Assembly: GCA_023250955.1 (NCBI GenBank)
Contig: JAHEZQ010000018.1
Span: 1-59,156 of the forward strand
Origin: Melioribacter sp.
Lineage (GTDB): Bacteria > Bacteroidota > Ignavibacteria > Ignavibacteriales > Melioribacteraceae
Direction of reading: 5' to 3'
Length of the DNA: 59,156 bases
The position numbers and the translations under genes were made by a program. The notes beneath the pieces are model-generated. The model did not search any database. It was given only the letters and a program-made list of their open reading frames with translations, and was not told the origin of the DNA. Below are positions 28,447 through 36,960 of this stretch, piece by piece (positions within the stretch are counted from its first letter, which is position 1; each line of letters starts with the position of its first letter).

Positions 28447-29021
28447 ATAATCAAGAAATTCTTCAAATTTTTCAAAAAAGTAATGCCCTTTTAAACGGGC
28501 ATTTTTTATTAACCTCAGGAAGGCACAGCAATCAATATTTTCAGTGTGCTTTAGTTTTACAGTACGCTGAGTATAATGAAATCATCTGTGCTATGATTGC
28601 AAACCATTTTAAGAATACTGAAATTGATGTTGTTATCTCTCCTGCTATAGGTGGAATTGTTGTTGGTCAAGAAGTTGCCAGACAATTAGGTAAGAAATCA
28701 ATATTTGCAGAAAGAGAAGACAAAACATTAACTCTTAGAAGAGGATTCCAAATTGAAGAGGGTAAAAAATATTTAGTTTGTGAAGATGTGGTAACAACCG
28801 GAGGTTCTGTATTTGAAGTAATTGATATTGTTAAAAATAATGGTGGAATTGTTGCGGGAGTTGGATTTATTGTAGATCGAAGTAATAACAAAGTTAAGTT
28901 TGATGTTCCTCAATTCAGTACTCTACAATTAGAGGTAGTCTCTTTTTCGCCGGAAGATTGTCCTTTATGTAAACAGAACATTCCGGTTATAAAACCGGGG
29001 TCTCGAAAAGTAAAATCATAA
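28443..29021 (+). CDS. pyrE: Orotate phosphoribosyltransferase
   Basis: Converts orotate and PRPP to OMP in pyrimidine synthesis. The 192-residue protein has the PRPP motif [15 protein letters not shown] and the N-terminal [12 protein letters not shown]. The C-terminal [15 protein letters not shown] is typical of the longer bacterial form. It is coupled to the pterin dehydratase by ATGA. Codons 14-22 include a terminator-like hairpin (see 28482-28507), which could regulate expression. Confidence 0.96.
   Translation: MNNQEILQIFQKSNALLNGHFLLTSGRHSNQYFQCALVLQYAEYNEIICAMIANHFKNTEIDVVISPAIGGIVVGQEVARQLGKKSIFAEREDKTLTLRRGFQIEEGKKYLVCEDVVTTGGSVFEVIDIVKNNGGIVAGVGFIVDRSNNKVKFDVPQFSTLQLEVVSFSPEDCPLCKQNIPVIKPGSRKVKS
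28482..28507 (+). promoter_or_regulatory. Terminator-like hairpin inside the 5' coding part of pyrE
   Basis: AATGCCC (28482-28488) pairs perfectly with GGGCATT (28497-28503) around an 8-nt loop. Six consecutive T follow (28502-28507). It begins 39 nt after the pyrE start codon. It has all features of an intrinsic terminator, so it might attenuate transcription when translation lags. It could also be a by-product of the conserved NGHF coding sequence. Confidence 0.55.
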
Positions 29022-29040
29022 TTTGTTCAGGATAAATAAA

Positions 29041-30309
29041 ATGAAAAAAATATTAATTGTTTTTTTAACGCTATTGATTACAACAAATGCTCAAGTAAAA
29101 TATGAAGATTACTTTACTGATAATACTCTTCGTCTCGATTTTTTCCAGACAGGCAACAAGACTACAGAAACAATTTCATTCGAAAAGCTTGTAGAAGAAG
29201 GCGAATGGAGTGGTCAGAAGAATAACTTGATAGACAAATTCGGATATGGAAATTATTTTTTGAAAGTTTTTGATGCATCATCCAAAACAATAATCTATTC
29301 AAAAGGGTTTTCATCTTTATATCAAGAATGGCAAACAACAGAAGAAGCAAAAAGTACTTTGCGTTCTTTTTCGGGTTCTGTATTGATGCCTTATCCTAAA
29401 GAAAAGATTATTGTAGAAATTTATAAGAGAGACAGACGTAATAATTTTGAAAAGAAATTTGAAAAAGAAGTTGACCCAAAAGATTATTTTATTGTTGAAG
29501 AAAAAATAAAACCGTTTAATAATTTCAAAGTTCATTATTCTGGTGATCCTTCAACCAAACTCGATATCGTTTTTATACCTGAAGGATACACAAAAGATGA
29601 GATGGAAAAATTTCATAATGACTGTAAACGGTTTTCCGGATATTTATTTGATTATGCTCCATTTAAGGAAAACAAGGATAAAATTAATATTTGGGGTATT
29701 GAGGCTCCTTCGAGTGAATCAGGTACGGATGTTCCAGGTAAGAATATTTGGAAAAACACTCTCCTGAATTCACATTTTTACACATTTGATAGTGAACGAT
29801 ATTTAATGACTACAGATTATTTTACTGTTCGTGATGTTGCAGCAAACGCACCATATGATCAAATATTCTTGATGGTGAATACTTCAACTTACGGCGGTGG
29901 AGGTGTTTACAATCTTTATTCAATGACATGTGTTGATAATAAAGTTGCTAACAAAGTTTTTGTACATGAATTTGCTCACGGATTAGCAGGGCTTGCTGAT
30001 GAATACGGAAATGATCCAACTTATCAAAGTATGTATCCGCCCGATGTAGAGCCGTGGGAACCAAATCTTACAACTATGGTAAATTTCGAAAGCAAATGGA
30101 AAAATTTAGTTGAAGCAGGTACCCCAATTCCAACTCCTAATGAAGCAAAGTATAAAAATAAAGTGGGAGTATTTGAAGGTGGTGGTTATGTTGCAAAAGG
30201 TGTCTACAGGCCAACTTTTAACAGTATTATGAATACGTTTGAATCAAATGAATTCAATCAAGTTTGTAAAGATGTTTTACAAAAAATTATAAACTATTAT
30301 ACAGAATAA
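29041..30309 (+). CDS. Secreted M64-family (IgA peptidase-like) metallopeptidase
   Basis: A 422-residue exported zinc protease. ATG 29041 is chosen over 29023 because it begins the signal peptide MKKILIVFLTLLITTNAQ. The zinc site is HEFAH (His309, Glu310, His313) in HEFAHGLAGLADEY, the M64 family pattern. An N-terminal region of about 160 residues precedes the peptidase domain, which starts near KLDIVFIPEGYT. The family is named for IgA-cleaving enzymes, but in free-living bacteria the substrate is unknown. It follows pyrE by 19 nt. Confidence 0.88.
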   Translation: MKKILIVFLTLLITTNAQVKYEDYFTDNTLRLDFFQTGNKTTETISFEKLVEEGEWSGQKNNLIDKFGYGNYFLKVFDASSKTIIYSKGFSSLYQEWQTTEEAKSTLRSFSGSVLMPYPKEKIIVEIYKRDRRNNFEKKFEKEVDPKDYFIVEEKIKPFNNFKVHYSGDPSTKLDIVFIPEGYTKDEMEKFHNDCKRFSGYLFDYAPFKENKDKINIWGIEAPSSESGTDVPGKNIWKNTLLNSHFYTFDSERYLMTTDYFTVRDVAANAPYDQIFLMVNTSTYGGGGVYNLYSMTCVDNKVANKVFVHEFAHGLAGLADEYGNDPTYQSMYPPDVEPWEPNLTTMVNFESKWKNLVEAGTPIPTPNEAKYKNKVGVFEGGGYVAKGVYRPTFNSIMNTFESNEFNQVCKDVLQKIINYYTE

Positions 30310-30316
30310 TTCCAAT

Positions 30317-31552
30317 ATGGATCAAATAAAATTATATAGAACAATAGAAAGTGTTGCATCAAAATATTTTACTAAAGATAGCGATTTACTTGCCGACGTT
30401 GTTCAGCAAATTGTCAAAACTGAAGAAATTCAACTTACTGGTGGCAGAATTTGGAAATTAGATCCGAGAAGAAAAGCCTATCGCATTTTATACCAAACCG
30501 GAAAGGTTAAAAAAATTCAAGAAGACTTTTTACTGCATATTAAAGATTATCCAGTATTTGATAAAATTACTGTTGAACGTACAATCTTAGATGATGAAAC
30601 AAATAAAATCTTACTGAGTAAAGGAATTTTCAAATACTCTGCAGCCGGAGTAGGTAGAAAAGTTAAACTGGGAGAAAAGAAGTATTACGAATACTTGTTG
30701 GCTGTAAACAGTAATATGATTGGTGATGACCTCAGATATACCTTAAATGTTGTTGCTACAGTTTTAACTTCAAAATTAAATGAAAGATATTTAAGTCAAT
30801 CTAGGAAGAATTTAATTGCTGACATTGATAAAGCAAAACAACTCCAACGAAGTATTTTACCTGCACATGAACACAAATTCCATTCGTATGATATCTTCGG
30901 AGTAACAATTCCTGCTGATACTGTTGCTGGTGATTTTTATGATTATCTTAAAATTGGTGATGATGAAGAGCGGTTAGGAATTGTTTTAGGAGATGCGGCT
31001 TCAAAAGGATTGGGTGCTGCGGCTGAGGCTATGTATATCTCAGGCGCATTAAGAATGGCCAGTACATTCCAAATTAAAATATCTCCAATGTTATTTAGAT
31101 TAAACCAGCTTGTTAATAAAATATTCAGTGATGATAAATTTACTACACTTTTTTACGGCGAACTTTCTAATGATAAAAAAGGTCTTTTCCTTTATGCAAA
31201 TGCGGGCCATAATCCACCAATGTTTTATAACAAAAAAAATAATAATATAACATATTTACAACCGACTGGTCCGTTACTTGGCCCAGCACCGAATTCCAAG
31301 TTTGAAACCGACAGTATAAATTTTCATCAAGGTGATATACTTGTAATTTACTCAGATGGAATAGTTGAATCTGCAAATGAGAAATACGATTTTTACGGTG
31401 AAGCGAGTTTGCAAAAAATTATCTTATCAAATATAAATAGATCACCAAAAGAAATCGCGACATATATTCTGGATGATGTTTTGAAATTCAGTACAACTGA
31501 TAGTCAATATCAAGATGATAAAACTATTGTAGTTATAAAACATAACGGTTGA
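30317..31552 (+). CDS. SpoIIE/RsbU-type PP2C phosphatase
   Basis: A 411-residue serine/threonine phosphatase. The PP2C SpoIIE domain occupies about 170-408. Metal ligands Asp206 and Asp226 lie in VAGDFYDYL and LGDAASKGLGAA, with ANAGHNPP and YSDGIVESAN following. The N-terminal 160 residues form an alpha/beta domain that may be sensory (GAF-like), but I cannot assign it. Such phosphatases regulate anti-anti-sigma proteins in partner switching; no anti-sigma partner is adjacent. It sits 1 nt before the PduS-like gene, implying co-expression. Confidence 0.88.
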   Translation: MDQIKLYRTIESVASKYFTKDSDLLADVVQQIVKTEEIQLTGGRIWKLDPRRKAYRILYQTGKVKKIQEDFLLHIKDYPVFDKITVERTILDDETNKILLSKGIFKYSAAGVGRKVKLGEKKYYEYLLAVNSNMIGDDLRYTLNVVATVLTSKLNERYLSQSRKNLIADIDKAKQLQRSILPAHEHKFHSYDIFGVTIPADTVAGDFYDYLKIGDDEERLGIVLGDAASKGLGAAAEAMYISGALRMASTFQIKISPMLFRLNQLVNKIFSDDKFTTLFYGELSNDKKGLFLYANAGHNPPMFYNKKNNNITYLQPTGPLLGPAPNSKFETDSINFHQGDILVIYSDGIVESANEKYDFYGEASLQKIILSNINRSPKEIATYILDDVLKFSTTDSQYQDDKTIVVIKHNG

Positions 31553-31553
31553 G

Positions 31554-32867
31554 ATGGATCTTGTAAAAAAAATATTTGATGCGGGAGTTGTTGGAGCGGG
31601 TGGAGCGGGATTTCCAACTCATGTTAAAGCCAAATCAAAGGTCGAATTTGTTTTAGTAAACGGTGCCGAATGTGAACCGTTGATACATAAGGATTTTGAA
31701 TTGATGAAAAATTTTGCACCGGATATTGTAAACGGTGTTGACTTGATGATAAAGCAAACTTCTGCTAAGAAATCCTATTTTGGGATTAAAGCAAAAAACA
31801 CAGCAGCTATTGAAGTTGTTGAGAAGAATTATACGAATGGAAAAATTGAAACTTGTTTACTAGGTGATTTTTATCCAAGTGGTGATGAATATGAATTAGT
31901 TTATTCTGCAACAAAAAGATTGATCCCTCCTTATGGATTGCCTCTTGATGTCGGTTGTGTTGTAAATAATGTTGAAACTTTTTACAATATTTCACGTGCT
32001 ATTGAAGATAAACCTGTAACACAAAAATTTGTATGCATTGCAGGATGTGTTAAAAATCCTTCATCATTTTTTGTCCCTATCGGTACAACATTAAAAGAAC
32101 TTATAGAACATGTTGGAGGAACAACTGTTCCTGATTATGGAGTTTTTGTAAGTGGAATATTGATGGGCAAACTTACATTCGATCTTTCTGAAGTAGTTAC
32201 GAAGACTACAGCTGGTATAATTGTTCTGCCTTCTGATCATTACCTGGTTGATCGAACAAATAGATCTACTGAATCTAAAAATAGAATTGGTAAATCAGCT
32301 TGCGATCAATGTAGCTATTGTACTGAATTTTGTCCTCGCTATCTTCTTGGCTACGATGTGCAGCCTCACAAAGTAATGCGTTCACTTGGTTTTTCTACTA
32401 CTGGACAAGCTGTATGGAATCAATATGCAGATCTTTGCTGTTCTTGTGGTTTATGTTCTTTATATGCATGTCCGGAAGATTTATATCCGCGAGAAGCATG
32501 CGATCAAGGAAAAGTTGAAAATAAAAAGAATGGTACAAGATACGAGCAGCAGAAACCTGTTAAAGTTCATCCAATCAAAGAGGGGAGACGGGTTCCACTA
32601 AAACAATTAATGAAGAGAATTGATGTATTGAAATATGATGCGCATACCCCCTTCACAAAAAATTCTCCTAATCCATCACAAGTAAAAATATTATTGAAAC
32701 AGCATGTAGGAATTTCAGCTGAACCTGTAGTTCGACTTGGAGACGTTGTTCATGAAGGAACATTGATTGGTGACATCGAAGAAGGTAAACTCGGCGCAAA
32801 GGTTCATGCTTCAATTTCTGGAAGAGTAACGCATGTCTCGGATGAGTTTGTAAGAATTGTGAAATAA
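31554..32867 (+). CDS. pduS: PduS/RnfC-like flavo-iron-sulfur protein
   Basis: A 437-residue redox protein. The N-terminal GAGGAGFPTHVK and NGAECEP motifs belong to the Complex1_51K/RnfC fold that binds FMN/NADH. An SLBB-like segment follows, then two [4Fe-4S] clusters: Cys250/253/256/260 and Cys295/298/301/306. The C-terminal lipoyl-like RnfC half completes it. PduS is a cobalamin reductase and electron-transfer protein of microcompartments. Pairing with a PduT-like shell protein immediately downstream supports PduS over RnfC. No other rnf genes are present. Confidence 0.85.
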   Translation: MDLVKKIFDAGVVGAGGAGFPTHVKAKSKVEFVLVNGAECEPLIHKDFELMKNFAPDIVNGVDLMIKQTSAKKSYFGIKAKNTAAIEVVEKNYTNGKIETCLLGDFYPSGDEYELVYSATKRLIPPYGLPLDVGCVVNNVETFYNISRAIEDKPVTQKFVCIAGCVKNPSSFFVPIGTTLKELIEHVGGTTVPDYGVFVSGILMGKLTFDLSEVVTKTTAGIIVLPSDHYLVDRTNRSTESKNRIGKSACDQCSYCTEFCPRYLLGYDVQPHKVMRSLGFSTTGQAVWNQYADLCCSCGLCSLYACPEDLYPREACDQGKVENKKNGTRYEQQKPVKVHPIKEGRRVPLKQLMKRIDVLKYDAHTPFTKNSPNPSQVKILLKQHVGISAEPVVRLGDVVHEGTLIGDIEEGKLGAKVHASISGRVTHVSDEFVRIVK

Positions 32868-32870
32868 ATA

Positions 32871-32900
32871 ACTCATAGATTATCATTTAAATCTGTGAGT
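32871..32900 (+). promoter_or_regulatory. Stem-loop between the PduS- and PduT-like genes
   Basis: ACTCATAGATT (32871-32881) pairs with AATCTGTGAGT (32890-32900) with one T-G wobble and an 8-nt loop. No T-run follows, so it is not a classical terminator. It may be an mRNA processing or stability element that sets the shell protein to electron-carrier ratio. Confidence 0.55.
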
Positions 32901-32923
32901 AATAAATTAAAAAGGAATAACAA

Positions 32924-33475
32924 ATGGAAATGAATTCACTTGGTCTTATAGAAATGACAAGCATTGCTGCCGGAATGCAAGCGGCAGATATTATGCTTAA
33001 AACTTCACAAGTTGAATTGATCTTATCACGCACAATTTGTTCTGGCAAATATATTGTTCTAATCGGTGGGGAAGTAGCAGCTGTTCAGTCTGCAGTTGAT
33101 GCTGCTGCAAACCAAATTGATTTTGCAGTGATTGATACATTCGTTATCCCAAATGTTCATAAAGATATTTTCCCAGCTCTATCTGGACATTCTGATGTTA
33201 CGCTACTCGAAGCTTTAGGTATTATCGAATCATTCTCTGTTGCTTCACTAATAGAAGGAGCCGACGCCGCTGTTAAAGCTGCTAACGTAAGAATAATTGA
33301 GATCCGTCTTGCTATGGCACTTGGCGGAAAAGCATTTTGCACATTAACAGGAGAAGTTGCCGCCGTAACAAGCGCTGTTGAATCCGGTGCAAAAGTTATT
33401 GCCGATAAAGGATTACTTGTAAATAAAATTGTAATCCCTCAACCGCGACCGGAATTATTGAGTGAGATGATTTAA
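32924..33475 (+). CDS. pduT: PduT-like tandem-BMC shell protein
   Basis: A 183-residue protein made of two BMC domains (about 4-85 and 92-175). The sequence follows PduT closely: SLGLIEMTSIAAGMQAADIM at the start and EALGIIESFSVASLIEGADA at the second domain. Cys39 in RTICSGK matches the pore cysteine that holds a [4Fe-4S] cluster in PduT trimers. It should form a pseudohexameric tile that conducts electrons across a microcompartment shell. An AAAGGA site precedes ATG 32924. No hexameric or pentameric shell gene is in this window. Confidence 0.9.
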   Translation: MEMNSLGLIEMTSIAAGMQAADIMLKTSQVELILSRTICSGKYIVLIGGEVAAVQSAVDAAANQIDFAVIDTFVIPNVHKDIFPALSGHSDVTLLEALGIIESFSVASLIEGADAAVKAANVRIIEIRLAMALGGKAFCTLTGEVAAVTSAVESGAKVIADKGLLVNKIVIPQPRPELLSEMI

Positions 33476-33482
33476 TTAAATC

Positions 33483-34295
33483 TCATTTCAGAATTTCAAA
33501 GTATAGAATTCCGTGATCGGAATAGCGTTTAATCCATTCATCTTTCTTTTCTACCGTTGATTCCTTTGGCCATCCAAGAACAGTTACTTCAGCACCGGAG
33601 TATTTTCTAAATTTCAAATTATTTGAAACAACAACTTGATCTAAATTGGAAGGAGACATTTTTGATTTGCTTCCGTTCCACCAACTAGCCGGTTCATCTT
33701 TCTTAAGAATTCTCATCTTAACTTTCCGAGCTTCTTTCTCGGCAAGTTTTTTTATCTCAGTTTTAGCACTAATTGATTTCCCATATGGATATTCCATACC
33801 CATCGTATTCAGATCGCCAAGAAAGAGATATTTAGTATCCCACTTTTTTGTAGTACCCTCTAAAACATTTCTAAAAGTGCATGCTCTAATAAACATATCA
33901 TCACGAATTCCAAGACCTAACGGATTTGTACCGCTTTTCGTATGAAGAAATAAAAGAGAATAGATTTGATTATCAATTGTTACAGTTAACAACAAACCGG
34001 GTCGTAAAAATTGATTACCCGATTTGAATTCCAATTTTTGCGTGAAGAAAGACGAAAAATTATTTTTGGCACCTACCAATATTTCTTGTGTCTGCGGACC
34101 TTCTGTTATATGAAAATTATAATCTGGCATTATTGAAGTAAATGCACTGAATACCTCTTTACCTTCTACTTCATATAAAGCAAAAACATCAGGATTAAGA
34201 TTTTTAATCTGTGCTGTAACATCATCAACACGTTTCTTTACTTCACCTTTGAAATGTTCAACATTCCACGATAAGACAGAAAATAATTTTGCCAT
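33483..34295 (-). CDS. Endonuclease/exonuclease/phosphatase family protein
   Basis: A 270-residue EEP-fold protein. Motifs in order: SWNVEHFKGE, ALYEVEG (metal-binding Glu), LFLGDLNTMG, SNLDQVVVS and YSDHGILYFE. Members hydrolyse phosphodiesters of DNA, RNA or lipids, and the substrate is not predictable. ATG 34295 is chosen with AAGGGG just upstream; a GTG at 34301 adds two residues. It is the last gene of the minus-strand accessory block. Confidence 0.85.
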   Translation of the reverse strand: MAKLFSVLSWNVEHFKGEVKKRVDDVTAQIKNLNPDVFALYEVEGKEVFSAFTSIMPDYNFHITEGPQTQEILVGAKNNFSSFFTQKLEFKSGNQFLRPGLLLTVTIDNQIYSLLFLHTKSGTNPLGLGIRDDMFIRACTFRNVLEGTTKKWDTKYLFLGDLNTMGMEYPYGKSISAKTEIKKLAEKEARKVKMRILKKDEPASWWNGSKSKMSPSNLDQVVVSNNLKFRKYSGAEVTVLGWPKESTVEKKDEWIKRYSDHGILYFEILK

Positions 34296-34315
34296 TTCCA
34301 CCCCTTATAACTTGT

Positions 34316-34699
34316 TTATGAAATTAATTTATAGAACAAATATGGAGCAATGCCAACCCAAATAGGAACTAGAATCCATACACGACCTTTAAATATATTA
34401 TAGTCGTTAAATATTTTTTCCCAAGAGTTCTTAAATATGTAATGACCGGCAAGAAACTCAAATGCTTCGGTTAGAATAAACCACATTAAACCAATAAGAA
34501 GAGCTTGATTTGACGATTCAACTTTCCAGCTATTAAAAATAACCCAGAAATAAATTCCGAAAATAATTAGACCGGTGAATGTTGATATTTGATGTGCTAA
34601 AAGATCTCCTAAAGATTTTTTGTAAACACTTTCACGTACAGAACCATTTATGATAGCAATTAATACAAGCGGAAACCAGAGGAAGAAATAGGTTAGCAT
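34316..34699 (-). CDS. Small membrane protein, unknown
   Basis: A 127-residue protein with about four membrane spans (about 3-18, 39-57, 66-85, 105-123). No family is recognised. The ribosome site reads TTAGGAGAATTAT before ATG 34699. It lies 20 nt upstream of the exonuclease/phosphatase-like gene. A conserved-looking NGSVRESVYKK loop follows the first span. Confidence 0.65.
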   Translation of the reverse strand: MLTYFFLWFPLVLIAIINGSVRESVYKKSLGDLLAHQISTFTGLIIFGIYFWVIFNSWKVESSNQALLIGLMWFILTEAFEFLAGHYIFKNSWEKIFNDYNIFKGRVWILVPIWVGIAPYLFYKLIS

Positions 34700-34741
34700 T
34701 TTATAATTCTCCTAAGATATGGCAATACATTTATTCTTCTA

Positions 34742-35161
34742 TTAGTTATTTATTTTGAAGCCTACCAGTTTAATAATATTTTTTACATCGCTTCGTTTTT
34801 TTACTTCAATCCTAAGTCCTCTTCCTTCAACATATTTCTTTGCACTCTTTAATTCTTCAATTATACTTTTCGGCAGATCACTTTTCTCAATAGCAGATAC
34901 AGCTTTATCCCCAAAGGTAAAACCTATTCGAAAATACTCCTCGTAAACTGTGAAGAAGAATAAATTTCTCTTTTTGTAAAATAACTTTAATGACCAACCA
35001 TATTTTTGTCCGTAATATTTCCATTCTTCTACTAGTTGACCGTATTCATCGCTTAAAGAATTTTTAATTTCTTCCCAAAGCTTATAAGAAGAACCAAGTT
35101 TTTCTGAAAGATTTTGTTCAGTTGGCTTATGCGACTTATTAATAAAAATATTAGTTGACAT
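34742..35161 (-). CDS. DUF3788 family protein
   Basis: A 139-residue soluble protein that fits DUF3788. It has the segment EWKYYGQKYGWSLKLFYKKR, followed by FFFTVYEEYFRIGFTFGDKA and GRGLRIEVK. The family is common in Bacteroidota and Firmicutes and has no assigned function. It is followed downstream by the membrane protein at 34316. Confidence 0.85.
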   Translation of the reverse strand: MSTNIFINKSHKPTEQNLSEKLGSSYKLWEEIKNSLSDEYGQLVEEWKYYGQKYGWSLKLFYKKRNLFFFTVYEEYFRIGFTFGDKAVSAIEKSDLPKSIIEELKSAKKYVEGRGLRIEVKKRSDVKNIIKLVGFKINN

Positions 35162-35174
35162 TTTATATCTTGAT

Positions 35175-35753
35175 TTACTTCTGATTTCTTCTCAGTGGTA
35201 CAATCTTTTGTCCATTAGATGAATCAATGATCAAAATATTTAATCTTCTTAACCTAGTTTCTTCCTGCTTAGCGCTCATTACCCAATGTATAGCCGGCTT
35301 TTGATAAGAGGGGATTTGTTCTGAAAAAAATACCCATGCTTTTTTATTATGTTTAAAAATTGTTTCATATTTATTATTGAACTTTACAGATCTCTGTTCA
35401 AATGAATAAATTTTAGATTTGTCCGGATCGAGCTTATTGAATGCTGCTATTCCGGCGGGCTTCATTAATCCAAGCTTAGAAAGATTTTCTACTTTCTTAA
35501 TATTTATCGCACTCCAAATACTTCTTGGATTACGCGGTGTAAAGCGAATTAAATAACTGACTTCATCAATTGATCTTCTAATACCGTCAATCCAACCAAA
35601 ACATAAAGCTTCATCTACAGATTGAGGCCAAGTTATACTTTCTATACCAGAATCTTTTTTATAAAAGCCGACTAAGAGTTCTTTCTCAGTCTTATGATTA
35701 TTGTCAAACCATTTTCTAAGATCAGTTTGCTTTGAAAAAAAGATCGGTTTCAT
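35175..35753 (-). CDS. YdeI/OmpD-associated family protein
   Basis: A 192-residue soluble protein. It has the YdeI hallmark SVDEALCFGWIDGIRRSID, with FTPRNPRSIWSAINIKKVE and the WVMSAKQEETRLRRL segment. YdeI has been linked to polymyxin resistance and bacteriocin protection in enterobacteria, but the biochemical role is unclear. It lies 13 nt before the DUF3788 gene, so the two may be co-transcribed. Confidence 0.87.
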   Translation of the reverse strand: MKPIFFSKQTDLRKWFDNNHKTEKELLVGFYKKDSGIESITWPQSVDEALCFGWIDGIRRSIDEVSYLIRFTPRNPRSIWSAINIKKVENLSKLGLMKPAGIAAFNKLDPDKSKIYSFEQRSVKFNNKYETIFKHNKKAWVFFSEQIPSYQKPAIHWVMSAKQEETRLRRLNILIIDSSNGQKIVPLRRNQK

Positions 35754-35781
35754 TTTGTTTTAGATAATTAAAAATGGTTAG

Positions 35782-36096
35782 TTAAACTTCCTTAAAAAAT
35801 AATTTATGAAAAAGTGACCCAACATAAGATCCGATGAATGCAAAGATCAGGGCTAGTATAGATGTATAGTTCATATAAAATAAAATACTGTTTAATGGTA
35901 TCCAGATACCAACAGATAACGCCCAAAGCCAAGGGCGATCTTTCATTAAAAATCCAAAGAAAGCACTAACACAAAAAATCATGGCAGCAGTTATTCCGGA
36001 ATCGTCCCAATTTGGCCGTGAATCAATCCATGCAATTAATAAACCGAGTAATGAAGAAATAATGAGAGATATCCAAAATTTATAATTTAATTTCAT
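35782..36096 (-). CDS. Small membrane protein, unknown
   Basis: A 104-residue hydrophobic protein with four predicted spans. A DSRPNWDDSG loop lies between the first two spans and a short cytoplasmic KLFFKEV tail ends the protein. No family is recognised. The gene is flanked by single-gene gaps of about 25 nt. Confidence 0.6.
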   Translation of the reverse strand: MKLNYKFWISLIISSLLGLLIAWIDSRPNWDDSGITAAMIFCVSAFFGFLMKDRPWLWALSVGIWIPLNSILFYMNYTSILALIFAFIGSYVGSLFHKLFFKEV

Positions 36097-36120
36097 AAAA
36101 TTACTTTCATGAGTTTATAT

Positions 36121-36585
36121 TTATTTAAAAGTCATTATCATCAATATAGTTTTATTACTTCTTTGTGCAAAGGTTATAGCTGATCCTCCAGTACCATACC
36201 AAGAATAAACTGTAACACCAAAAAGACTTTTTTGAGAAACGCTATTTCCATACTTTTGAATAAGTGCTGCATTGAGGATATCAAATAATTTCTTGGCTTC
36301 ATCTTCAGATTCTTTAGCATTTGATATTGATTTACTTACTTGGTTACCATTCTTTTTAAACATAAGATTTATATTAATCGAAACCGGCTCCAACCAATCG
36401 TAATAGGTTATCATATCAAATGTTCCGTCTAAATTAACTTCAAACTTTTTATCAGATAGTTTTTCCTTAATTGAAGTTATTGATTGATCAATCGGCTCAT
36501 TTAAGAATGTTTCAATAGAAAACTGAGCTGATGTTTTTATGCTGCAGTATAATAAAATGATTATTGCAGGTTTTATTAATCTCAT
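36121..36585 (-). CDS. Secreted protein of unknown function, paralogue of 45192-45620
   Basis: A 154-residue exported protein (signal residues 1-20, cleavage likely after SAQ or near it). The mature start AQFSIETFLNEP, the middle KKLFDILNAALIQKYG and the end TILMIMTFK parallel the second secreted gene of this block (SQFSLEKYLDEK, KKLFDILFAEVTKKFG, TMLTMMKMQ). The two are therefore likely members of one local family. No function is known. The leader AAATATGGGGG-like ribosome site (CCCCC on the plus strand) is close to ATG 36585. Confidence 0.68.
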   Translation of the reverse strand: MRLIKPAIIILLYCSIKTSAQFSIETFLNEPIDQSITSIKEKLSDKKFEVNLDGTFDMITYYDWLEPVSININLMFKKNGNQVSKSISNAKESEDEAKKLFDILNAALIQKYGNSVSQKSLFGVTVYSWYGTGGSAITFAQRSNKTILMIMTFK

Positions 36586-36610
36586 AAATATCCCCCATAA
36601 TTAATTGCAA

Positions 36611-36955
36611 TTACCAATCTTTAATTGCTAATCGTAAAATAAAACAATAAAAATAAAATAATGCTAAAGGAATCAGTTCAACAGCAAATTTGTAAGACGA
36701 ATCAATATTAAAAAACAATATTCCGACAAATGGAAGTATTACCATTAAAAAGAAAAATACTATCCAACCGAATCGTCTTTCTTCAAACATTACTTTTAAC
36801 ATAAACGGAGTAAATATTATCGAGGCAATTATCGCCAGAAGCAAAGTAATATTCCAAAACCAGCTTAAGAGCATTAACAATGATGTTGATAGCTCATAAT
36901 CCAGCCATTGCTGAAGTTTGCGGACATTATAATTTTTTGTTATTTCGATATCCAT
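36611..36955 (-). CDS. Small membrane protein, unknown
   Basis: A 114-residue protein with about four spans and an N-terminal charged segment (MDIEITKNYNVRKLQQW). No family is recognised. It starts 5 nt downstream of the beta-barrel-like gene, so the two are probably co-transcribed. Confidence 0.62.
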   Translation of the reverse strand: MDIEITKNYNVRKLQQWLDYELSTSLLMLLSWFWNITLLLAIIASIIFTPFMLKVMFEERRFGWIVFFFLMVILPFVGILFFNIDSSYKFAVELIPLALFYFYCFILRLAIKDW

Positions 36956-36960
36956 AAAAA

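Noticed and set aside
31554-32867. RnfC of a membrane Rnf complex
   Set aside because: No rnfA, B, D, E or G genes are adjacent, and the direct neighbour is a PduT-like shell protein.
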